From: DASXRA01 sp036558905
Lineage (GTDB): Bacteria > Actinomycetota > Actinomycetes > Mycobacteriales > Jatrophihabitantaceae
Direction of reading: 5' to 3'
Length of the DNA stretch: 64,000 nt
Assembly (NCBI GenBank): GCA_036558905.1
Contig: DATBER010000024.1
Coordinates: forward strand, 27,740-91,739
The position numbers and the translations under genes are program-made. The notes below the pieces were generated by a model. That model saw only the letters and a program-made list of their open reading frames with translations. It made no database searches and was not told the origin of the DNA. Of the stretch, positions 43,535-52,361 are shown piece after piece (the first letter of the stretch is position 1; the number at the start of each line of letters is the position of its first letter).

Positions 43535-44593
43535 GTGATCGACCTCGGTGCGGTGATCCAGCGGGTCGACGCGGAGCTGGCCCGGTTCTTCGACGGACGG
43601 CGGGCCCGGCTGACCGAACTGGGCGACGATCTGGCCCCCCTGACCGACACGGCGCGCGAGTTCGTGCTAGACGGCGGCAAACGCCTGCGGCCGATGTTCG
43701 CCTATTGCGGGTGGCGGTCGGTGCGCTCGACCGAGGGCGACGAGCCGATGGTCACCGCGGCGGCCAGCCTGGAGCTGCTGCACGGCTGCGCGCTCATCCA
43801 CGACGACGTCATGGACGGATCGAGCACCCGGCGCGGGCGGCCGTCCGTGCACGCCGCGTTCACCGAGATTCACCGGGCCGGGGCGTTCACCGGCGACCCG
43901 CGCGTATTCGGCACGGCCGCGGCGATCGTGGTCGGCGACCTGCTGCTGACGTGGGCCGACGCGATGTTCGCCGGCGCCGGGTTCGCCGAGGCGGACGGCC
44001 GGCGGGCGCGGATCATCTACGACGACATGCGCCAGCAGGTGATGGCCGGGCAGTACCTGGACATGCTCGTCCAGACTCGGGGCGACTTCTCGGTGAACGA
44101 CGCGCTGCGGGTCGCCCGGTACAAGACGAGCAAGTACACGATCGAGGGTCCGTTGCAGTTCGGCGCGGCGGCGGCCGGCGCCCCGGCCGAAGTGGTCGAG
44201 GCGATCAGCGGTTACGGCCTGCCGCTCGGCGAGGCCTTCCAGCTGCGCGACGACGTGCTGGGCGTCTTCGGCGATCCCGGGCGGACCGGCAAGCCGATCG
44301 GCGACGACCTGCGCGAGGGCAAGCGCACGATGCTGGTCGCGCTGGCCATGCAGGCGGCCACGCCGGACCAGGCGTCCTTGCTGCGGGCCGGGCTGGGCAA
44401 CCGCGACCTCGACGACACCGGGGCGGCCGCCCTGTGCGAGGTGATCGTCGCGACCGGTGCCCTGGACCGCGTCGAGGCCCGCATCGCCGAACGGGCCGAC
44501 CAGGCGCGAGCGGCGCTGACCCCGGCCATCGGCGCTGACGCCCGCGACGTACTCGACAGCCTGGCTGTATTGGCCACCGAGCGGCACACATGA
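43535..44593 (+). CDS. crtE: Geranylgeranyl diphosphate synthase CrtE/IdsA
   Basis: Trans-prenyltransferase making the C20 precursor of carotenoids. 352 aa with the conserved GGKRLRPMFAYCGW, first Asp-rich motif LIHDDVMDGSSTRRGRP, GQYLDM, and the second motif region EAFQLRDDVLGVFGD followed by GKPIGDDLREGKRTML. The gene sits at the idsA2 place of the mycobacterial locus. Its stop overlaps crtI as ATGA. Confidence 0.93.
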   Translation: MIDLGAVIQRVDAELARFFDGRRARLTELGDDLAPLTDTAREFVLDGGKRLRPMFAYCGWRSVRSTEGDEPMVTAAASLELLHGCALIHDDVMDGSSTRRGRPSVHAAFTEIHRAGAFTGDPRVFGTAAAIVVGDLLLTWADAMFAGAGFAEADGRRARIIYDDMRQQVMAGQYLDMLVQTRGDFSVNDALRVARYKTSKYTIEGPLQFGAAAAGAPAEVVEAISGYGLPLGEAFQLRDDVLGVFGDPGRTGKPIGDDLREGKRTMLVALAMQAATPDQASLLRAGLGNRDLDDTGAAALCEVIVATGALDRVEARIAERADQARAALTPAIGADARDVLDSLAVLATERHT

Positions 44594-46068
44594 GAACCGT
44601 ACCTGGGCGTACGGATCGCGTGGTCGTGATCGGGGCGGGCCTGGGCGGCCTGTCGGCGGCGCTGCACCTGGCCGGATCGGGACGTGAGGTCACGGTGCTC
44701 GAACGGGCCGCTGAGCCGGGTGGCCGGGCCGGCGTGCTCCGCGACCACGGCTACACGTTCGACACCGGACCGACCGTGATCACCATGCCGTCGTTGATCG
44801 CCGAGGCGCTGGCCGCCGTCGGCGAGGAACTCGACAACTGGCTGGACCTGCGCCGGCTGGACCCGGCCTACCGGGCCCGGTTCGCCGACGGCTCGACCCT
44901 GGACCTGCACGCCGACGTCGATGCGATGGCGTCGGCCATCCGGGCGCTGTGCGGGCCGGCCGACGCCGACGGCTACCGCCGCCTGGTGGCCTACCTGCGC
45001 AAGCTCTACGACCTGGAACTGCCGCACTTCATCGCCCGCAACCTCGACTCGCCGTTCGCCCTGCTCGGCCGGCCGCTGCTGGAGCTGGTGCGGCTGGGCG
45101 GCTTCCGCCGGTTGGCTCCCAAGGTCGGCACCTTCGTGCGCGACGAGCGGCTGCGCCGGTTGTTCACGTTCCAGGCGATGTACGCCGGGCTGGCCCCGGC
45201 GCAGGCGCTGGCCATCTACGCGGTGATCACCTACCTGGACTGCGTGGCCGGCGTCTACTTCCCGATGGGCGGCGTGCACTCGGTGCCCCGCGCGCTGGCC
45301 GCGGCCGCCGACAAGCACGGCGTGACGTTCCGGTACGGCAGCGCGGCCACGCGCATCGAGGTACAGGCGGGCCGGGCGGTCGCCGTGCGTACGGACGCCG
45401 GCGAGCGGATCCCGGCCGACGTCGTGGTCGTCAACGCCGATGCGCCGACGGCGTACCGCGAGCTGCTGGACCGCGAGCCGCGCCGGCTGCGCTACTCGCC
45501 CTCGTGCGTCGTACTGCACGCCGGGGTACGGAACGCCCGCCCGGACGCCCACCACACGATCTCGTTCGGCGCCGCCTGGCAGTCGACGTTCGACGAGATC
45601 ATCCGGCACGGCAAGGTGATGAGCGATCCGTCGTTCCTGCTCACTACGCCGACGGTCACCGACCCGTCGCTGGCTCCGGACGGCGCGCACTCGCAGTACG
45701 TGCTGTTCCCGGCGCCCAACCTCGACCACCGCTACCCCATCGACTGGGCGGCCGAGGCTCCGCGCTACGCCGAGCACATGCTGGCCGCCCTGGCCACCCG
45801 CGGCTTCGACGTCGACCCGGAGGTGCAGCACGTGACCACGCCGGCCGACTGGTGCGGTCCGGCCGGCACGCCGTTCGCCGCGACGCACCGCTTCGGGCAG
45901 ACCGGCCCGTTCCGCCTGCCGACCCTCGACCGCCGCGTCGAGAACCTCGTGTTCTGCGGCGCGAACGTCCAGCCCGGGGTCGGGGTGCCAATGGTGATCG
46001 TCTCCGGGCGGCTGGCCGCCCAGCGGATCGTCGGTGCCGACATCGCCTCTGCCACCATTGCGACATGA
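44590..46068 (+). CDS. crtI: Phytoene desaturase CrtI
   Basis: FAD-dependent desaturase converting phytoene to lycopene. 492 aa with VVVIGAGLGGLSAALHLAGS, YTFDTGPTVITMPSLI, YFPMGGVHSVPRALAAAADK and the C-terminal flavin motif VENLVFCGANVQPGVGVPMV. Flanked by crtE and crtB with 4-bp overlaps. Confidence 0.95.
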   Translation: MRTVPGRTDRVVVIGAGLGGLSAALHLAGSGREVTVLERAAEPGGRAGVLRDHGYTFDTGPTVITMPSLIAEALAAVGEELDNWLDLRRLDPAYRARFADGSTLDLHADVDAMASAIRALCGPADADGYRRLVAYLRKLYDLELPHFIARNLDSPFALLGRPLLELVRLGGFRRLAPKVGTFVRDERLRRLFTFQAMYAGLAPAQALAIYAVITYLDCVAGVYFPMGGVHSVPRALAAAADKHGVTFRYGSAATRIEVQAGRAVAVRTDAGERIPADVVVVNADAPTAYRELLDREPRRLRYSPSCVVLHAGVRNARPDAHHTISFGAAWQSTFDEIIRHGKVMSDPSFLLTTPTVTDPSLAPDGAHSQYVLFPAPNLDHRYPIDWAAEAPRYAEHMLAALATRGFDVDPEVQHVTTPADWCGPAGTPFAATHRFGQTGPFRLPTLDRRVENLVFCGANVQPGVGVPMVIVSGRLAAQRIVGADIASATIAT

Positions 46069-47018
46069 GAGGGGGGCACGAGCTGAACGCGGCCGGGATC
46101 ACGTCGCCGAGGCTGCGCGCCGGCTACCAGCTGTGCCGGCGCGTCAACGCCCGCCACGGCAAGACGTACTACCTGGCCACGCTGCTGCTGCCGGCGGCCA
46201 AACGGCCCTATGTCCACGCGCTGTACGGCTTCGCGCGCTACGCCGACGACATCGTCGACCAGCTGGATGCCGACGCCGAACGCTTCGAGTCGTGGAGCGC
46301 GGAGTTCGTGGCCGACGTCGAGCTCGGTACGTCCAGCGACCCGGTGTGCCGCACCGTCATCGACACGATCCGCCGCTGGGACATCCGGCGCTCCTACTTC
46401 TCCGACTTCCTCGAGGCCATGCGGTCCGACCTGACCGTCACGAGTTACCCGACCTACGACGATCTGGCCAAGTACATGTGGGGCTCGGCCGCGGTGATCG
46501 GCCTGCAGATGCTGCCGATCCTGGAACGGGCCGACCCGGACACCGCCTGGGAGGTGCTCGAGCCGTACGCGATCGACCTCGGGCTGGCCTTCCAGTACAC
46601 GAACTTCCTCCGCGACGTCGGCGAGGACCTTCGCCTCGGGCGCGTCTACCTGCCGCAGGACGCCCTGCACGCGTTCGGGGTCGACCGCGACCGGCTGCAG
46701 CGGGCGGCCCGGCGCGGCCAGGTCGACGAGCCGATCCGCAACCTGCTGGCCACCGAGATCGCCCGGGCCCGTGACCTGTACCGGCGTGCCGCGCCCGGCA
46801 TCGAGCTGGTGCATCCCATGTCGCGCGACTGCCTGCGCACCGCCCTCGTGCTGTACAGCCGCATCCTCGACGAGATCGAGGACGCCGACTACAACGTGTT
46901 CGGCCACCGGCTGTCCGTGCCGGTGGGCGAGCGGGCCGTAGTGGCCGCCCGCGGGCTCATCCGGGCGGCCGTCGCCCGGCGGGGCGCGCGGCCCGTCGAC
47001 CCAGCCACACCCACGTAG
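46065..47018 (+). CDS. crtB: Phytoene synthase CrtB
   Basis: Condenses two GGPP to phytoene. 317 aa with the two Asp-rich motifs YGFARYADDIVDQLD and FLRDVGEDLRLGRVYLPQD, and GLAFQYTNF. ATG 46065 overlaps the crtI stop as ATGA. Its last 62 bp overlap the convergent crtYd gene on the other strand. Confidence 0.95.
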   Translation: MRGGHELNAAGITSPRLRAGYQLCRRVNARHGKTYYLATLLLPAAKRPYVHALYGFARYADDIVDQLDADAERFESWSAEFVADVELGTSSDPVCRTVIDTIRRWDIRRSYFSDFLEAMRSDLTVTSYPTYDDLAKYMWGSAAVIGLQMLPILERADPDTAWEVLEPYAIDLGLAFQYTNFLRDVGEDLRLGRVYLPQDALHAFGVDRDRLQRAARRGQVDEPIRNLLATEIARARDLYRRAAPGIELVHPMSRDCLRTALVLYSRILDEIEDADYNVFGHRLSVPVGERAVVAARGLIRAAVARRGARPVDPATPT

Positions 47019-47280
47019 CCAGCGTCAGCAGCACCATCGCGAAACCGAAGAGAAGGTCCTCGATCGGGGCGTAGACGAAGCGCACGCCGGTGATCGCATC
47101 GCGGTCGTAGCGCACCACGGGCAGGCCGGTCAGCACGCCGTTCACGATCAGCTGGAAGAACAGCACGATGGCGTACGCCGTCCAGAACGCCTTACGCCGA
47201 AGGAGATTCGTCCGCAGCAGCGCCTGATCGACCAGCGCGGCGGCCAGTACGCCGACGACGGCCAGCGCGGCGTAGCTCAC
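46957..47280 (-). CDS. crtYd: Lycopene cyclase subunit CrtYd
   Basis: 107 aa with three membrane helices and the lycopene-cyclase-domain motif YAPIEDLLFGFAMVLLTL. The CrtYc/CrtYd pair forms a heterodimeric cyclase in actinobacteria. GTG 47280 overlaps the crtYc stop as GTGA. The 3' end runs 62 bp into crtB on the opposite strand. Confidence 0.88.
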   Translation of the reverse strand: MSYAALAVVGVLAAALVDQALLRTNLLRRKAFWTAYAIVLFFQLIVNGVLTGLPVVRYDRDAITGVRFVYAPIEDLLFGFAMVLLTLATWVWLGRRAARPAGRRPPG

Positions 47281-47609
47281 GACTCGTCCCCGATCGTCCA
47301 CTGTGGACGCCGACGCCGCACCGCCTCGAGCGTCAGGATGGCGCAGGTCGGGATGACGAGGAAGAACAGCAACTCCTCGAGGGGCAACCGCCCGGGCAGC
47401 AGCACCCCGGTCGTCCACTTCCGCTCGTAGCGCCACTGGTGGTGGTGGATGGCGTAGAGGTCCCAGGCGACGAAGACCACCACCGTGGGCGTGAGGGCGA
47501 GCAGCAGGCGACGCCAGCGGGCGTACACCCGGGTATGGAGCAGCAGTTCGAGCGGCGCCGTGCCGAGCAGGCAGCCGACCAGCAGGGCCAGGTACACCAG
47601 ATGGCGCAT
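47277..47609 (-). CDS. crtYc: Lycopene cyclase subunit CrtYc
   Basis: 110 aa with three membrane helices (MRHLVYLALLVGCLLGTAPL; TPTVVVFVAWDLYAIHHHQW) and the cyclase motif LPLEELLFFLVIPTCAILTL. ATG 47609 shares its A with the stop of the upstream Rv2175c-like gene (TGATG). With CrtYd it should cyclise lycopene ends; small heterodimeric cyclases can be mono- or bicyclic. Confidence 0.9.
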   Translation of the reverse strand: MRHLVYLALLVGCLLGTAPLELLLHTRVYARWRRLLLALTPTVVVFVAWDLYAIHHHQWRYERKWTTGVLLPGRLPLEELLFFLVIPTCAILTLEAVRRRRPQWTIGDES

Positions 47610-47956
47610 CAGTACCCGGCGACCTGAGCCCGGCGCTTCACCTCCCTGCCGCGGTTCTCGCGCAGCGCCTGGATCGGCGTGCCGGGCAGCGAGTCGTCCG
47701 ACCGGAACAGCCAGGTGACGATCTCGTCGTCGGCGTACCCGCCGTCGCGCAGCAGCGTGACCACGCCGGACAGCCCCTTCAGCACGGCCGAGCCCTGGAT
47801 GAGCGCGGCCGGCACCCGGCGCTCGCCGGACTGGTCGCGGACCGCGATCAGCGCGCCGTCGCGGATCCACTGGTGGATGCGGGTGGTCGGCACGCCCAGC
47901 GCCTGCGCGGCTTCGGGGATGCGGATCAGTTCGAGGTCTGCCACGTCGTCGGGCAT
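47609..47956 (-). CDS. Rv2175c-like DNA-binding protein
   Basis: 115 aa with an N-terminal winged helix-turn-helix (IPEAAQALGVPTTRIHQWIR) and the C-terminal domain of the Rv2175c family (LLRDGGYADDEIVTWLF; GTPIQALRENRGREVKRRAQ). In M. tuberculosis this protein is encoded beside, and phosphorylated by, the kinase PknL; here a PknL-like kinase is 1.7 kb away. It is co-transcribed with crtYc/crtYd, so control of carotenoid genes is possible. Confidence 0.9.
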   Translation of the reverse strand: MPDDVADLELIRIPEAAQALGVPTTRIHQWIRDGALIAVRDQSGERRVPAALIQGSAVLKGLSGVVTLLRDGGYADDEIVTWLFRSDDSLPGTPIQALRENRGREVKRRAQVAGY

Positions 47957-47981
47957 GTCGTCCAGCCTGCCACAACCGCGC

Positions 47982-48755
47982 TCAGCGCGACCGGGCGAAG
48001 ATCGCCTCGGTCACGTAGTGCACCTGCAGGCCGTCGTCGCCGATCGCCTCGGCGACCGCCTCGACGAGCGCGGCCAGCTGGGCCGGCGGCAGCGTGCTGT
48101 GGTCGCTGTGCGTCTGGATGAGGTCGAGCCACTCGGCGGTGCCGTAGTAGTGGTCCCAGGCGTAGCGCCGGAGCTCGACCTCGGCGAACCGGCCGCCGGC
48201 CCGCAGGCCCTCGACGATGGGCGGGATCGTCGGCGGACCGCCCCGGCGCACCACCGACCGGTCGGTGATTTCCGGCGCGATGCGCTCGTAGGCCTCGTCG
48301 AGTCGGGCCCGTACGTCGGCGTCGGGGGCCGAGAAGTTCCAGAACGGGGCGAGCAGCCCGCCCGGACGCAGCAGCTGCGCCGCCTTGGCCGGGCCGCGCT
48401 CGGGATCGATCCAGTGCCAGGCCTGCCCGCTGACGATCAGGTCGAAGCGGCGCCCGGCGGCGTCCCACGTCTCGAAAGCCCCGACCTCGACCGGGATGCC
48501 GTGAGCCCGGGCGACGGCCGCCATCCGCTCGTCGACCTCGACGCCCAGCACCGCCACGCCCCGCTCGGCGATCAGCCGGGCCGCCTTGCCGGTGCCGCAG
48601 CCGACGTCGAGCACGTCAGCCGGATACCCGGCCAGCAGGTCGTCGACCAGGGCCGCCGGGTAGCCGGGCCGGGCCCGGTCGTAGGCCAGCGAGACAGCGC
48701 CGAAGGACTCGGCCCGGACGCGGTTGGTGTGGGAGCGATCGTCGAGTGGGGACAC
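47982..48755 (-). CDS. Class I SAM-dependent methyltransferase
   Basis: 257 aa, with SFGAVSLAYDRARPGYPAAL at the start, motif I VLDVGCGTGKAARLIAERG and the acidic VLGVEVDERM. FDLIVSGQAWHWIDPERGPA is typical of the Ubi/Tam-like subgroup. The substrate is unknown. GTG 48755 is chosen because upstream in-frame sequence lies inside the neighbour gene and is of low complexity. Confidence 0.87.
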   Translation of the reverse strand: MSPLDDRSHTNRVRAESFGAVSLAYDRARPGYPAALVDDLLAGYPADVLDVGCGTGKAARLIAERGVAVLGVEVDERMAAVARAHGIPVEVGAFETWDAAGRRFDLIVSGQAWHWIDPERGPAKAAQLLRPGGLLAPFWNFSAPDADVRARLDEAYERIAPEITDRSVVRRGGPPTIPPIVEGLRAGGRFAEVELRRYAWDHYYGTAEWLDLIQTHSDHSTLPPAQLAALVEAVAEAIGDDGLQVHYVTEAIFARSR

Positions 48756-48762
48756 CGGCCGA

Positions 48763-49605
48763 TCATCCCGGCTCGACCCGCCAGCCCTCCTCCGGGGGGC
48801 GCGGCGAGCGCATCGGGTCACGGTCACGCAGCGGCTCGGCCCGGCCGACGAGCGCGTCGAGGGTCCGCCCGGCCAGCACCCGGGTCGGGAACATCGCCGA
48901 CGCGGCGGCCTGGCGCACCTCGCGCAACGGCAGCGCGGCTCGGCTCGCGGCCAGCACGATGTTGCCGTAGCGGCGCTTGCCGAGCACCCCGGTCGAGCCG
49001 ATCAGCAGCCCCTGCGGCAGCGCGGCCCGGGACGTGGCCACCACCCGGCGGGTGTAGAGCAGCGGCGGCCCGTCGGTCAGGTTGGCCAGCAGCACGCCGT
49101 CCGGACGGAGCACGCGGGCCACGTCGGTCAGGAACTCCGTCGTGGTCAGCTCGCCCGGCACCCGCCCGCCCAGGTAGGCGTCGACGACCACGACGTCGGC
49201 GCTGGCGTCGCTCAGCGCCTGCACCCCGGCCCGCCCGGCCTCGGCCCGGATGCGGATGCGGGCGTTGCGCGGCAGGGGCAGCCGAGCCCGGACGAAGTCG
49301 ACCAGCGCGCTGTCCGGTTCGAACACGATCTGTGACGAGCCGGGGCGGGTCGCGGCCAGGTATCGGGCGAACGTGAAGCCTCCGCCGCCGATGTGCGTGA
49401 CGGCCAGCGGGCCGGGTTCCAGGGCGTCGACGAGGTCGGCCATCCCGCGCAGGTACTCGAAGTCGAGGTAGGTCGGATCGTCCAGGTCGACGTAGGACTG
49501 CCGGATCCGGTCGACCACCAGCAGCCAGCCGCCAGGCCGGTCGGCGTCGGCCAGCAACTCGGCCAGACCCGACCCCACAGTGACCCCACCCGGCATCGCA
49601 CTCAC
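48763..49605 (-). CDS. Spermidine-synthase-like protein
   Basis: 280 aa with a spermidine-synthase-type Rossmann domain: YLDFEYLRGMADLVDALEPG, THIGGGGFTFARYLAATRPG, IVFEPDSALVDFVR, ADVVVVDAYLGGRVP. The usual catalytic Asp of polyamine synthases is not clear, as in many actinobacterial members, so enzyme activity is open. GTG 49605 or ATG 49596 could be the start. Confidence 0.83.
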   Translation of the reverse strand: MSAMPGGVTVGSGLAELLADADRPGGWLLVVDRIRQSYVDLDDPTYLDFEYLRGMADLVDALEPGPLAVTHIGGGGFTFARYLAATRPGSSQIVFEPDSALVDFVRARLPLPRNARIRIRAEAGRAGVQALSDASADVVVVDAYLGGRVPGELTTTEFLTDVARVLRPDGVLLANLTDGPPLLYTRRVVATSRAALPQGLLIGSTGVLGKRRYGNIVLAASRAALPLREVRQAAASAMFPTRVLAGRTLDALVGRAEPLRDRDPMRSPRPPEEGWRVEPG

Positions 49606-49671
49606 GAGCCGTCAGCGTACGGTTGCGCGCTCACGCGGGTGTCGTCACCGGCCGCATCCGACCCGGAGATC

Positions 49672-49685
49672 TAGAATCCCCAATG
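49672..49685 (+). promoter_or_regulatory. -10 box for a leaderless kinase transcript
   Basis: TAGAAT at 49672-49677, 7 nt, then the GTG start at 49685, predicting a leaderless mRNA. No clear -35 is seen. Confidence 0.6.
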
Positions 49686-51709
49686 TGCAGACGGCCACCG
49701 CGGATCCGCTGGTCGGCCGGGTTCTCGACGGCCGCTACCGGATCCGCTCGCGCATCGCGCGCGGCGGAATGTCGACGGTGTACAGCGCCGTCGACGAGCG
49801 GCTCGACCGCTTCGTCGCGATCAAGGTGATGTCCAGCGGGCTGTCGGCCGACCCCGCGTTCGCCGACCGGTTCACCCGCGAGGCGCGCGCATCGGCCAAG
49901 CTGGCCCACGTCAACACCGTCGCGGTGTTCGACCAGGGCGAGGACCGCGGGCACGTGTTCCTCGTCATGGAACTGGTCAACGGGCGCACGCTGCGTGACC
50001 TGCTGCGCGAGCGGGGCCGGCTCAGCCCGGCCGAGGCCGTCTCGATCATGGAGCCGGTGCTCGCCGCCCTGGCCGCGGCGCACCGGGCCGGGCTGGTGCA
50101 CCGCGACGTCAAGCCCGAGAACATCCTGCTGTCCGACGACGGCGTGGTGAAGGTCGCCGACTTCGGCTTGGCCCGCGCGGTCGGCACCGAGGGGGCGGCC
50201 ACCCAGGTCGGGATGATGATGGGCACGGTCGCCTACTGCTCGCCCGAGCAGGTCAGCCGCGGCAACACCGACCAGCGTTCGGACGTCTACTCGGCCGGCA
50301 TCATGTTCTTCGAGCTGCTCACCGGCCAGGCCCCCTACGTCGGCGACTCGGCGATGGCCGTGGCCTACCAGCACGTGCACAGCCGGGTGCCGGCCCCGTC
50401 GTCGCGGGTGGCCGGCGTCCCCCATCAGCTCGACGACCTGATCGTGCGCGCCACCGACAGCAACCCCGCCGGCCGGCCGAACGACGCCGGCGCGTTCCTG
50501 GCCGAGCTGTCCGACATCCGCACCGAGCTCGGCCTGCCGGTGGTCCCGGTGCCGTCCCGTCCCCGGCCCAACGGCCACCGCCCCGGTGCTGCGAACGCGG
50601 CCACCGCACCCAATCCGGCGGCCGGCCCGGACGTCGGCAGCACCCAGCGGCTGGCCCCGGGCGGGCGCGTGCACGACACGGCGGTCGGCGCGCCGGTCGG
50701 CATCGCTGGGCCGGGGGGCCGGCCGCCCGGGCCCGTCCGCCCGACGCGCGACGCCCAGCGGCTGCCTCCGCCGCCGACGGTCAACCCGCACCTGGCCCAC
50801 CGGCGCAAGCGCCGCCGGGGGCTGCTGGTCATCCTGCTGGTCTTCCTGCTCATCGGCATAGCCGCCGGGTTCACCGGGTGGTGGCTGGTTGCCGGCCGCT
50901 ACACGCATGTGCCCGACGTCGGCGGCGAGCCGCGCGCCACCGCCGTGGCCGCACTGCACAAGGCCGGCTTCAGCAACATCACGACCTCGCAGGTGAACGA
51001 CGACACGGTGCCGAGGGGCACGGTCGTCGGCACCAAACCGGGCGGGCACAGCCAGGTCCGCCGGCACGCCAAGATCACCCTGCTCATCTCGCTCGGCCCG
51101 AAGCTGTACAAGCTGCCCGACGTGCGCGGCAAGTCCCAGGACGACGCCATGTCGCTGCTCGGCCAGACGCACGCCAAGGTCACCGTCACCCAGCACTTCG
51201 ACGACTCCGTCCCGAAGGGCGACGCGATCGGCACCGACCCGGCGGCCGGCCAGCAGGTCCGCGGTAACACGCCGGTCACGCTGATCATGTCGAGCGGTCC
51301 TGAGCTGAAGGACGTCCCGGACGTGACCGGCGACAACCAGGACGACGCGACGAACACCCTGCAGGACGCCGGCTTCGAGGTGAACGTCGTCCAGCAGTTC
51401 AGCGACAGCGTCGACGAGGGCAAGGTCATCAGCCAGGACCCGCCGGGCGGCCAGCAGCTGGCCAAGGGGCACACGGTCACGATCACCGTCTCGCAGGGCT
51501 CGCAGACCGTGAAGGTGCCTGACATCTCCTCCGGCACCACCGCCAGCGACGCGCGCAAGACCCTGCAGGACGCCGGCCTCAAGGTGAAGATCCAGTCGGT
51601 GTTCGGCGGCGGCAACGGCAACAACGACGGCCGCAAGGTCATCAGCGTGGACCCGCCGAGCGGCACCGACGTGCACCGCGGCGACACGATCACCCTCTAC
51701 GTGCTGTAG
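49685..51709 (+). CDS. pknL: Membrane Ser/Thr protein kinase with four PASTA domains
   Basis: 674 aa. Kinase domain about residues 15-275: ARGGMSTVYSAVDERLD, VAIKVM, HRDVKPENILL, DFGLA and GTVAYCSPEQVSRGNTDQRS. A Pro-rich linker precedes one membrane helix at about 378-401; four PASTA repeats follow outside the cell (about 405-674), each with a VPDVxG-type start. Locus and the nearby Rv2175c-like gene suggest PknL; the PASTA part is PknB-like and is lacking in M. tuberculosis PknL. The PASTA repeats should sense muropeptides or lipid II. Confidence 0.93.
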   Translation: MQTATADPLVGRVLDGRYRIRSRIARGGMSTVYSAVDERLDRFVAIKVMSSGLSADPAFADRFTREARASAKLAHVNTVAVFDQGEDRGHVFLVMELVNGRTLRDLLRERGRLSPAEAVSIMEPVLAALAAAHRAGLVHRDVKPENILLSDDGVVKVADFGLARAVGTEGAATQVGMMMGTVAYCSPEQVSRGNTDQRSDVYSAGIMFFELLTGQAPYVGDSAMAVAYQHVHSRVPAPSSRVAGVPHQLDDLIVRATDSNPAGRPNDAGAFLAELSDIRTELGLPVVPVPSRPRPNGHRPGAANAATAPNPAAGPDVGSTQRLAPGGRVHDTAVGAPVGIAGPGGRPPGPVRPTRDAQRLPPPPTVNPHLAHRRKRRRGLLVILLVFLLIGIAAGFTGWWLVAGRYTHVPDVGGEPRATAVAALHKAGFSNITTSQVNDDTVPRGTVVGTKPGGHSQVRRHAKITLLISLGPKLYKLPDVRGKSQDDAMSLLGQTHAKVTVTQHFDDSVPKGDAIGTDPAAGQQVRGNTPVTLIMSSGPELKDVPDVTGDNQDDATNTLQDAGFEVNVVQQFSDSVDEGKVISQDPPGGQQLAKGHTVTITVSQGSQTVKVPDISSGTTASDARKTLQDAGLKVKIQSVFGGGNGNNDGRKVISVDPPSGTDVHRGDTITLYVL

Positions 51710-51734
51710 CCGAGGCCGCGCCTCCCCGCGCCGG

Positions 51735-51778
51735 ATGCATGCTGATCGCGTCGTTCGAACAGCACGATCAGCATGCAT
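51735..51778. repeat. 44-bp hairpin repeat, family 1, left copy
   Basis: ATGCATGCTGATCG (51735-51748) and CGATCAGCATGCAT (51765-51778) are perfect 14-bp arms around a 16-nt centre holding the palindrome GTTCGAAC. 37 of 44 bases match the copy at 52362-52405. Confidence 0.85.
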
Positions 51779-51838
51779 TCGAACGGTTGTCCACAGTTCC
51801 GGCGCAGTCGTCGCGCCGTCGGTCATCCGGGTCCGACG

Positions 51839-52361
51839 ATGGCGGGCGTGCCTCCTCGCGACGACGCCCGGCTCGTCACTACGTGGTCGGCGTTGCCGGC
51901 CCGCGGGGTCAGCCTGGGACGCATCCGAGCCCAACTCGCCGCCCGGCGCTGGCAGCGCTGCGGACACGCGATCGTGCTGCACAACGGACCGCTCTCCCAG
52001 CGTCAGCGGTGGGTCGTCGGGCGGACGCACGGCGGACCGCGGCCGTCCTGACCGCCTTCACCGCGGCCGAGGCATGTGGCTTGCATGGTTGGGAGCGCGA
52101 CGCAGTCCACATCCTGGTGCCGTCGGGAACGCGCCTGCGCGCGGCAGCGGTACAGCAGCGGCTCATCGCCCCGGACGCGTTGCGCACCGCCCTGCGGCGG
52201 GGCGCACACCACTCGGCACCGTCGCGCCCTGGCAGCTGCGGTCGAGGACATCGCCCAGGGGCGCAGGCCCTGATCGACCTCGTACGGCTTCGCCGGCGCT
52301 TGCGCGACGAGCCGGCTCTCGTAGCTGCGCAACTGCGCCGGGCCCTCGGCCTCTGGTCGGA
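51839..52361 (+). pseudogene. Decayed AbiEi/DUF559-type gene
   Basis: Fragments of one protein are spread over several frames. From ATG 51839: RGVSLGRIRAQLAARRWQRC and VLHNGPLSQRQRW, the winged-helix start of actinobacterial AbiEi-antitoxin-like/DUF559 proteins, then a stop at 52051. A frame shift near 52045 continues with LTAFTAAEACGLHGWERDAV and HILVPSGTRLRA. The central part seems deleted, and later frames give QQRLIAPDALRTALRR, then RALAAAVEDIAQG, then LVRLRRRLRDEPA. It cannot make a full product. It lies exactly between two hairpin repeats. Confidence 0.72.

Noticed and set aside
51753..51760. GTTCGAAC as a LexA half-site pair
   Set aside because: It is the centre of the hairpin repeat and lacks the required spacing.
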